From CAG-557 sp045540315 (GTDB taxonomy: Bacteria; Bacillota; Clostridia; Oscillospirales; Acutalibacteraceae): 7,317 nt of DNA. This document shows, one piece after another, positions 1 to 4,597 of this stretch. The notes under the pieces are model-generated. The model had not been told where the DNA came from. It did not search any database and worked only from the letters and a program-made list of their open reading frames with translations. Positions within the stretch are counted from its first letter, which is position 1. Every line of letters starts with the position of its first letter. A program made the position numbers and the translations under genes. The stretch covers positions 1-7,317 of the forward strand of contig JAZQHA010000086.1 of assembly GCA_045540315.1 (NCBI GenBank), read 5' to 3'.

Positions 1-246
1 GGCATAGGCGGGGGCGGGGCCGTATATTTCCTCAATGGTGACCTGCTGGTGGCTGACTCCGGCGGCAAAGGTGGTGGCGGTAGTGCGCTCCGCCTCGGCG
101 GATTCCTCGTAGGTGTAATCCGTTACAGCAAGGTTAAGGAATTTCCCAGTAGCATCTTCGTAGTCCGTATACACCTTAATGGGGCGAATATCATAGAAGC
201 GAGAAGAATTAGCAGCATAGACATTTATAGCCTTGCGCGGATTCAG
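1..246 (-). pseudogene. 5'-truncated Rhs/YD-repeat gene fragment, runs off the window start
   Basis: The minus strand is open from 246 to the window edge (82 codons). It reads as Rhs-type sequence: AINVYAANSSRFYDIRPIKV, then VYTDYEDATGKFLNLAVTDY and a stretch ending IEEIYGPAPAYA. The reading frame is closed by a TGA at 247-249, immediately before the first codon. No ATG or GTG with a Shine-Dalgarno sequence lies near that end; the only in-frame GTG is at codon 25 and has no ribosome site. The fragment begins a few bases after the small-RNA terminator (252-294). It therefore looks like the middle of a longer Rhs gene that lost its 5' part when the neighbouring DNA was inserted or rearranged. 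It has the same orientation as the two Rhs genes at 2966-7317. An alternative is an intact downstream gene with an unusual start. Rhs identity is by pattern, with moderate confidence. Confidence 0.6.
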
Positions 247-251
247 TCAAG

Positions 252-294
252 GTAAAAAGAAAGCGAGCTGACCATCAGCAACTAGTCAGCTCGC
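252..294 (-). terminator. Rho-independent terminator of the small RNA
   Basis: A perfect 10-bp stem (263-272 with 285-294, GCGAGCTGAC/GTCAGCTCGC) and a 12-nt loop are followed on the minus strand by TTTCTTTTT (252-262). The plus-strand side has no T tract, so it acts on minus-strand transcripts. It ends the small RNA that starts near 331. Confidence 0.85.
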
Positions 295-331
295 GGAAAA
301 GAGTCCAAAATGAATCTTAGAAACCTTGGAT
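252..331 (-). ncRNA. candidate antitoxin small RNA (about 80 nt)
   Basis: A near-consensus promoter (338-365) and a strong terminator (252-294) bracket about 80 nt with no convincing ORF, so this is a small RNA gene. Its bases 323-310 read TTTCTAAGATTCAT, the exact complement of the first 14 nt of the small toxin reading frame (526-513). Bases 306-295 can pair with the toxin Shine-Dalgarno segment (533-544) over 12 positions, two of them G-U. The duplex would cover both the AGGAG and the AUG, separated by an internal loop of 6 by 3 nt. I infer that it blocks toxin translation, as the antitoxin RNAs of type I systems do. It is encoded in tandem downstream of the toxin, not on the opposite strand, so it acts in trans. 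The exact transcript ends are estimates. Confidence 0.72.
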
Positions 332-337
332 AACCTC

Positions 338-365
338 AGTATAACGTAAAATGCGGTAATGTCAA
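338..365 (-). promoter_or_regulatory. sigma70-type promoter of the small RNA
   Basis: On the minus strand TTGACA (365-360) and TATACT (343-338) are separated by 16 bp. The -35 is a full match to consensus and the -10 matches 5 of 6. Transcription should start near 331. Such a strong constitutive-type promoter fits an abundant antitoxin RNA. Confidence 0.8.
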
Positions 366-404
366 GCTTTCGACATGAAAAGTCATCGAAAAAAATCAGG
401 AATC

Positions 405-446
405 AGGAAAGGAAACGCACGCACCCCTGTTGCTGCAGGAGTGCGT
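405..446 (-). terminator. Rho-independent terminator of the small toxin mRNA
   Basis: An 11-bp stem with one G-T pair (arms 436-446 and 419-429, ACGCACTCCTG/CAGGGGTGCGT) and a 6-nt loop are followed on the minus strand by GCGTTTCCTTTCC. It starts 8 nt after the stop codon of the 23-residue reading frame. The U tract is interrupted, so termination may be less than complete. Confidence 0.7.
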
Positions 447-454
447 ACTCGCCA

Positions 455-526
455 TTAGAGGCTCATAATGAAGAGAACAATCTTCAGGATAAGCACTAAA
501 AGCTCGATTCCATTTCTAAGATTCAT
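455..526 (-). CDS. 23-residue hydrophobic peptide, candidate TisB-like type I toxin
   Basis: This tiny gene encodes a peptide beginning MNLRNGIELLVLILKIV and ending FIMSL. After a short polar start it is one continuous hydrophobic helix (about residues 7-23) broken only by Glu8 and Lys15, long enough to cross a membrane. AGGAG lies 9 nt before the ATG, and a terminator follows the stop by 8 nt, so the tiny frame is a complete expression unit. The start and the LILK-hydrophobic pattern resemble E. coli TisB (MNLVDIAILILKLIV), an inner-membrane type I toxin that dissipates the proton gradient; this comparison is from memory and by eye. The leader is about 140 nt and structured. A tandem small RNA (252-331) is complementary to its ribosome site and start codon. 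I infer a membrane-acting type I toxin. It could instead be another kind of membrane microprotein. Confidence 0.7.
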   Translation of the reverse strand: MNLRNGIELLVLILKIVLFIMSL

Positions 527-535
527 GAAACAGAA

Positions 536-540
536 CTCCT
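536..540 (-). promoter_or_regulatory. Shine-Dalgarno site of the small toxin
   Basis: AGGAG within GGAAAGGAG, 9 nt upstream of the ATG at 526. This site decides the start of the 23-residue frame. It also lies inside the segment (533-544) that can pair with bases 306-295 of the small RNA. Confidence 0.85.
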
Positions 541-568
541 TTCCACCAGCCATGGTTAGCTGCTGTTC

Positions 569-657
569 CGTACCCTTGCGGCTACGTTACCATCAGCGGT
601 AAGGACTGGCTTACTTCCCGCTGACGGTGCACGTAGACACCCGCCATGCGGCATGTC
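569..657 (-). promoter_or_regulatory. structured 5' leader of the toxin mRNA
   Basis: Three hairpins can be drawn by hand on the minus strand between the candidate promoter and the ribosome site. The first (657-636) is GACATGCCGC/GCGGGTGTC with one bulge. The second (627-590) has a 10-bp outer stem CCGTCAGCGG/CCGCTGATGG with one G-T pair and an inner TAAG/CTTA stem. The third (586-569) is CGTAGCC-GCAA-GGGTACG with one mismatch and a GNRA-type loop. Long folded leaders that limit ribosome access are known for TisB, ZorO and DinQ mRNAs; a similar role here is inferred. Folding energies were not computed. Confidence 0.5.
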
Positions 658-674
658 GGCGGAAAAGCGTGAGG

Positions 675-703
675 AGTCTATCATATAGCTGACATCCGTT
701 CAA
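675..703 (-). promoter_or_regulatory. candidate promoter of the toxin mRNA
   Basis: On the minus strand TTGAAC (703-698) and TAGACT (680-675) are separated by exactly 17 bp. Each hexamer matches the sigma70 consensus at 4 of 6 positions. Transcription would start near 668 and give a leader of about 140 nt. It is weaker than the small-RNA promoter, as expected for a toxin kept below its antitoxin. Confidence 0.5.
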
Positions 704-713
704 GTCTGAACGG
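696..713. promoter_or_regulatory. 18-bp palindrome overlapping the toxin -35 box, candidate operator
   Basis: CCGTTCA-N4-TGAACGG is a perfect 7-bp inverted repeat that contains the candidate -35 hexamer of the toxin promoter, an ideal repressor position. The half-sites GTTC and GAAC are those of the LexA box described for Verrucomicrobia (TGTTC-N4-GAACA). Here, however, they are 6 bp apart rather than 4, so this is not a standard site. The regulator is unknown. Confidence 0.45.
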
Positions 714-870
714 CCTACAGTTTTGACATCCCGGTAATGTGACTGGAACTGCACGAGTCTAAGCGAGTCCTTTTGGCTGCAAAACGGGGGCAACATGGAT
801 GCAAAATCAGCCCGGGAAGTCCGTTTTCTGTTATGAGTTGCGTTTTTATAACCAGCTGAAATCCAGGCAC

Positions 871-916
871 AAAAAAGGAGCGGTCGTTACCATTTTGTCT
901 TGGTTACGACCGCTCC
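871..916 (-). terminator. strong hairpin terminator, minus-strand direction
   Basis: A 15-bp stem with one mismatch (877-891 with 902-916, GGAGCGGTCGTTACC against GGTTACGACCGCTCC) and a 10-nt loop are followed on the minus strand by TTTTTT (876-871). No minus-strand gene is visible just upstream. It may be left from a lost gene, or it may insulate the toxin promoter from read-through. Confidence 0.75.
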
Positions 917-1012
917 CATAATAGCCTTTTTGTGACTGTGAATTTTAGCAACTTTAAAAGATTGTATATAAACACATTGCGAAAATTGACGCCATTTTCT
1001 GAAAATTACCCC

Positions 1013-1165
1013 GAAATTTGCCATATCTCATAACGGGTTGCAGAAAGTTTCGGAAAAGGCTTGTTTTCAGAGTTTTACAAAACACGTTAACATTACATAC
1101 CAGCATGCTCATTGAGGTGATTTATGACGTGATTTAGGGATAAACATGTTGCATTCTGGTGAGCT
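1013..1165 (+). repeat. direct repeat copy A (about 150 bp)
   Basis: Shares most bases with 1402-1542, including TAACGGGTTGCAG, CTTGTTTTCAGAGTTTTACA and ACATGTTGCATTCTGGTGAG. Copy A carries about 10 extra bases near 1125-1137. No reading frame is conserved between the copies, so the unit looks non-coding. Its family is unknown. Confidence 0.8.
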
Positions 1166-1401
1166 GCCGCCTCGGGTAGACGTACTCGACAGCGGCTACA
1201 GGTGGAATGGCGAGGTTTACCCCACCCTCACCCATATCAGTTGGAAACTACTGGCTACCAAATCGGAGGTAATAATTTCTTCGGGCTACCTACCAAGCGC
1301 CGGGGTGAATAAACCTCCCCTTTCAGCCGGTTTAGCACCGGCTCTTTCTCGGTGCTACATAAGCTTTTGCTTTCACATGAATTGCGACTCAACAGATTTT
1401 T
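1166..1401. other. spacer between the direct repeats, GC-rich with overlapping hairpins
   Basis: About 240 bp with no supported gene; an 85-codon frame starting at 1146 crosses it but begins inside the repeat and has no ribosome site. Two stems share bases and exclude each other. One is AGCCGGT-TTAGC-ACCGGCT at 1325-1343. The other is TAGCACCG paired with CGGTGCTA across 1333-1357. The bases after the first stem, CTTTCTC, resemble a weak T tract on the plus strand. This could be the end of a mobile element or a structured RNA; nothing decides between them. Confidence 0.35.
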
Positions 1402-1542
1402 GAAATTCACCTCAACGCATAACGGGTTGCAGGAAGTTTCGGAAAGTGCTTGTTTTCAGAGTTTTACAAAACGCATTAACATTACCCATTCGCATTCACA
1501 TTGAGTCGATTTTGGAATAAACATGTTGCATTCTGGTGAGCT
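1402..1542 (+). repeat. direct repeat copy B (about 140 bp)
   Basis: Second copy of the unit at 1013-1165, in the same orientation and 389 bp downstream. The similarity fades after the GGTGAGCT near 1541, with scattered matches up to GGACGTAC near 1557-1564. The following DNA up to the promoter at 1708 has no supported gene. Confidence 0.8.
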
Positions 1543-1707
1543 TGTCGACCGAGATGGACGTACCACAAGAAGACAAGCGCAACAAACTCGCAGGCAAGAA
1601 TGAGAAAACAAGCTGTATAGAATACTGGGGTGCTGGCGGAAAGTCAATAAGGAATCTCGTCATCCGAATGTGCGCCCCGTAAATTTTACACATGACGTAG
1701 TACCAAA

Positions 1708-1736
1708 TTGACAAAGAGGTGTCTTTTGTATAGATT
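1708..1736 (+). promoter_or_regulatory. promoter of the 1743-2333 gene, predicts a leaderless mRNA
   Basis: TTGACA (1708-1713) is a perfect -35. TAGATT (1731-1736) follows after 17 bp; an alternative -10, TATAGA, is at 1729-1734. The ATG at 1743 is only 6 nt past the -10, so transcription should begin at or within a few bases of the start codon. No Shine-Dalgarno sequence exists, in agreement with leaderless translation. Confidence 0.65.
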
Positions 1737-1742
1737 TTTAAA

Positions 1743-2333
1743 ATGAAAAGCTTAAAGAGATTAGCTTATTTTGCTTGCTTGTTTGCCATGCTGCTGTCTA
1801 CCATCGCATATGTCATATTCTACGAAAGAACCGAAGAAATTATTGTCATAGAAAATGACCATTTTTCCATGACTCAAAATAAAAATTTCAAAGAGGAATA
1901 TTTTATTTGTTTTAATAATCCAATATCCGTTACTGATATAATGTCGAGCATTAAACAGGCTGTTTCTTTTTGCTCTATTAAGAAAAAAAATAATTCTTAT
2001 TTTATAGGGTATAAAACAGAGGAAACTGAAAAATTAAACCAGCTTTTTTTAAAAAAATTAAATACAGACAATGAACACTTGTCGCAAATAGAAATAGACG
2101 AATTGAATTTGAAAATTGGTAGTATGTATGATATTTTTCTTCGTAAACTCCTATTCGATGCAGGCTGCCACTTGCCTGATTCAGCATTTATAACTACACC
2201 CGACATGTTGTGTGGCCTAAATGACGAAGGAAATCTATGTTTGTATGGAGAAGTATACATTTATTTTAATTGGCAAAATATAACAGGTTCATCAGTGTCG
2301 GAATCTATACATAATGCCGTTCATAATGAGTAG
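1743..2333 (+). CDS. membrane-anchored or exported protein of unknown family, possible immunity protein
   Basis: The 196-residue product starts MKSLKRLAYFACLFAMLLST. This is a basic start followed by a hydrophobic segment (about residues 7-28) that fits a signal anchor or Sec signal peptide; no clear AxA cleavage site or lipobox is seen. The rest is polar and AT-rich in codon use, with a helical-looking middle (LSQIEIDELNLKIGSMYDIF) and a C-terminal part rich in aromatic residues. I do not recognise a family. The start is chosen for the signal-like N-terminus and the promoter that ends 6 nt before it. It converges on the Tae4-like Rhs gene (2966-4597). An amidase acting in the periplasm needs a periplasmic immunity protein, and this is the nearest exported product. 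The opposite strand and the 630-bp gap make that assignment only tentative. Confidence 0.7.
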   Translation: MKSLKRLAYFACLFAMLLSTIAYVIFYERTEEIIVIENDHFSMTQNKNFKEEYFICFNNPISVTDIMSSIKQAVSFCSIKKKNNSYFIGYKTEETEKLNQLFLKKLNTDNEHLSQIEIDELNLKIGSMYDIFLRKLLFDAGCHLPDSAFITTPDMLCGLNDEGNLCLYGEVYIYFNWQNITGSSVSESIHNAVHNE

Positions 2334-2802
2334 GTTGTCTTTCGTTCCATTTGTCTCCTCCATACATATCGCCCCCTCCGAGGGACTTGGCATTTAGGCT
2401 CTATCCAGATGAATTATTCCGTTGCACTTTCACAATTTAGTTGAGCTCTTCAGGATAAGACATGTTACTTTCTCTCAGCGCAGGTCGAATTTACCATGTT
2501 TACCCGTAATAAGATATTGCCGTAAGCAACCATGGCATCTAAACAGGTGTCGTTCACTTCGTGTGCTGTGGCATGTGATCCGGCTCTTGTTCATCCGGTC
2601 TGAATTTCCCTTTCGGCTTCCCCTCATTTTACATTGCTGAGTCGCAGTTGCTCTAGGTTATTTTGATTCCACTCTACCAGCCGCTCATTAAAGGCTCATC
2701 TCAATTATATCGTATATTCCCGAAATCTCCACACTATTTTTACGAAATTGTTGAGAATCGTATCAGTTATGTAATTTTGACTCTAGTGATGCCATTTTGT
2801 GT
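2334..2802. other. intergenic stretch without a supported gene
   Basis: No frame has a convincing start, ribosome site and composition. A 72-codon plus-strand frame (2422-2640) has Arg/Leu/His-rich random-looking content. Short minus-strand pieces such as FRCHGC (about 2530) look faintly like a transposase zinc ribbon, but they are broken by stops within a few dozen codons. Decayed mobile DNA is possible and unproven. Confidence 0.3.
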
Positions 2803-2877
2803 GTCACTATGTTTGAGATAATTCGCTCTCACACAACCCATTGATTTTACTATGTTGTAAATTTTCAACATAGTGAC
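2803..2877. repeat. inverted-repeat cluster built on GTCACTATGTT
   Basis: GTCACTATGTT at 2803-2813 and its reverse complement AACATAGTGAC at 2867-2877 bound a 75-bp segment. A third partial copy, ACTATGTTG at 2849-2857, forms a perfect 9-bp hairpin with 2866-2874 around an 8-nt loop. No target-site duplication is seen at the outer edges. It could be the end of a lost insertion sequence, a tiny non-autonomous element or a set of protein-binding sites. Confidence 0.6.
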
Positions 2878-2917
2878 AAGGCGGGAATGTACGTTATATG
2901 TCCCAGCTAATGTAATT

Positions 2918-2945
2918 CCGAGGTGGAAGATGTCCCCCACCTCGG
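2918..2945 (-). terminator. hairpin downstream of the truncated Rhs gene, weak terminator
   Basis: A perfect 9-bp stem CCGAGGTGG/CCACCTCGG (2918-2926 with 2937-2945) begins 20 nt after the stop of the 2966-4597 gene. No real T tract follows on the minus strand (AATTACATT); on the plus strand only TTTC follows. It may end the minus-strand transcript inefficiently or protect its 3' end. Confidence 0.45.
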
Positions 2946-2965
2946 TTTCATAAGTGCGTCAGTAA

Positions 2966-4597
2966 TTAAACTCTCGATTGTAATTCGAGCAGGCTTTTAA
3001 AAAACTCTTCCAAACGTTTTTGTTTTCTTTTTTCCTCTTCTATTTTTTGTTTGCAGTATTCGCATTTATCATTGTAAACGCAAACACATGGAACAAACCA
3101 TATATGAGCTTTTCTAAAAGTACTGCCATACCGATCAGAATACGGTTTTCCATCCTTCAATAATCCTACATGAGTTGCATTCTTTTTATCGTTGACATAA
3201 AACACTATTGCGCACTTGTCTTTTACCTTATCAGCCCAACCTCCATTGTAAACCTTCAAATCAGGCTTTCCGAAACGACTTTCTATGTAATACATCAACT
3301 CGTTTGCACCAAGCAAGTTTATGTTGCCATCTGAATCAGAAATAAAACGATTCTTTGCTATGCCTTTAATTTTTATTATTTTATGAGTTGAATGGTTCAG
3401 GGCTCGACTAACACGAAGTGCACATGAATCCTTATATTTATCGGGGTCACGCAGATGATTTTCATAAACATTTCCATCACATGTACGATATACATAAGCA
3501 GAACTATATTTTTTTCCTAAATAGTTCGAGCTTAACACTTCCATACAGGGACGATTTTCATAAGATGTTTGTAATCCTATATAATCTGAACTCTGTATAG
3601 CATTGTTCTTACAGTATGTATACAAGAGATTGTCCTCTTTTTCTTCCAGAATATCTCTGCTCAGCCATCGTCCATCGTTTTGATTATAGTAGCGATAATT
3701 GTAATACGATAGAGCAAACTCTTCATCGTAATACTCGGCACCCCATTGAAGCGGCTGAATGATTGACCCATTATGGCTTACTGCTCCATAGGTTGAATAG
3801 GTATAAACAGAACCAATGGTGCCATTATTTTTGAATGTCTCGCAAATATTTTTCGTTAAATCCCAACCATAAGTGTACCATGTTCCGTCTTTTTGAATTG
3901 CCAGCGGGCGGGTCGCTACGGGCTGGGTGGCATCCCAGGTGATATACCACAAGGCGGGGTGGTGGCTGCGGGTGAGGTCGATGCAGGCAATCTGCAGGTA
4001 ACCGCGGTAGATGTAACGCTGGTGGAGGGTTACATTGCCATTCACCGTGACGAGCCAGGTGGCGCGGCGGCCTAGGTGGTCGTAGGTGCACTTCACCGTG
4101 GTGCTGCCCGACTCATCGATTTTGTAGAAATCCGTGGGGCGGTTCTCGGCGTTGTAGATGGCCGACCAGATGCCGGTATCGGTCTTGATGAGTGTCTGAT
4201 TACCGTCGGTATCGAACTGCGGGACGAAAGTGGCGACACCATTCTCGCTGATGGCAGTGTACTGGTTGAGTGCGTTAGCATCATACACCGTGACATCATT
4301 GTCTTCCGTGGCTTGCTGGCGGTTACCGATGTTGTCGTAGGTATACTCGTATTCCTTGTTATTTACTGTTGCGCCAACCAATTCTGAGCGGGTATTGTGC
4401 GCGAAGGTGTCGTTCACAATCTTACCCTGTCGGGCGGTATTGCGTAAGGTGAGGCGTCCGAGGGTATCGTAACTGTAACTGCGCTCGGCGACGCCGTTGT
4501 TCCCGCGGCGGTAGACCATGCCGGTGAGCAAATCGCGCTGTGCCTCATAGCTCTGCGTGAGCGTCATGTTGCAGGGCAGGGAGAGCGTCTCTTTCAT
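2966..4597 (-). CDS. truncated (orphan) Rhs core with a Tae4-like peptidoglycan amidase tail
   Basis: The 543-residue protein has Rhs/YD-repeat core at about residues 1-340, then a toxin tail. The core aligns with the larger Rhs protein from its LTLPSNMTLTQSYEPQRDLL segment onward. There is no N-terminal secretion or cocoon-forming region, so this is an orphan module. The core end is degenerate: SDYIGL at 337-342 stands for the usual DPxGL. The tail carries DSCALRVSRALN (Cys392), ESRFGKPD and NATHVGLL (His476). This is the order and roughly the spacing of the catalytic Cys and His in Tae4 amidases, which cut the D-Glu to mDAP bond of peptidoglycan. The third catalytic residue, possibly Asp482 or Asp488, is uncertain. 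A charged C-terminal tail (about 510-543) follows. The start codon overlaps the upstream stop (ATGA), so translation is probably coupled to the 173-residue gene. It may be silent storage for tail exchange or an expressed protein. Confidence 0.85.
   Translation of the reverse strand: MKETLSLPCNMTLTQSYEAQRDLLTGMVYRRGNNGVAERSYSYDTLGRLTLRNTARQGKIVNDTFAHNTRSELVGATVNNKEYEYTYDNIGNRQQATEDNDVTVYDANALNQYTAISENGVATFVPQFDTDGNQTLIKTDTGIWSAIYNAENRPTDFYKIDESGSTTVKCTYDHLGRRATWLVTVNGNVTLHQRYIYRGYLQIACIDLTRSHHPALWYITWDATQPVATRPLAIQKDGTWYTYGWDLTKNICETFKNNGTIGSVYTYSTYGAVSHNGSIIQPLQWGAEYYDEEFALSYYNYRYYNQNDGRWLSRDILEEKEDNLLYTYCKNNAIQSSDYIGLQTSYENRPCMEVLSSNYLGKKYSSAYVYRTCDGNVYENHLRDPDKYKDSCALRVSRALNHSTHKIIKIKGIAKNRFISDSDGNINLLGANELMYYIESRFGKPDLKVYNGGWADKVKDKCAIVFYVNDKKNATHVGLLKDGKPYSDRYGSTFRKAHIWFVPCVCVYNDKCEYCKQKIEEEKRKQKRLEEFFKSLLELQSRV
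3901..4052 (-). repeat. near-identical Rhs core block, copy in the orphan gene
   Basis: These 152 bp differ from 6147-6298 at about 8 positions (roughly 95% identity by eye, no gaps). The block encodes the core from TVNGNVTLHQRYIYRGY to ATRPLA. At its 3' end (3901) similarity and GC content both drop sharply in this gene. It is a likely site of homologous exchange. Confidence 0.85.

Noticed and set aside
696..713. Calling the palindrome a verified LexA box
   Set aside because: The half-sites fit the verrucomicrobial motif but the spacing is 6 bp rather than 4, and LexA spacing is normally strict.
611..796. 61-codon minus-strand frame beginning MLPPFCSQKD
   Set aside because: No ribosome site, unremarkable composition, and it overlaps the candidate toxin promoter, palindrome and leader hairpins, which explain the region better.
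1146..1403. 85-codon plus-strand frame beginning MLHSGELPPR
   Set aside because: It starts inside the direct repeat, whose other copy does not keep the frame; there is no ribosome site and the content is dominated by hairpin DNA.
1013..1542. CRISPR array from the spaced repeats
   Set aside because: Only two long, imperfect copies with a 236-bp spacer; nothing like short regular repeats and spacers, and no cas genes.
1456..1714. Two overlapping minus-strand frames of 63 and 72 codons
   Set aside because: They cross the non-coding repeat copy B, overlap each other in different frames and have no ribosome site or family resemblance.
2461..2640. Minus-strand pieces resembling a transposase zinc ribbon (FRCHGC) and a short frame at about 2630-2690 (FNERLVEWNQNN)
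   Set aside because: Each is bounded by stops within about 25-45 codons, and the match is only a Cys pattern; not enough to call an insertion-sequence remnant.
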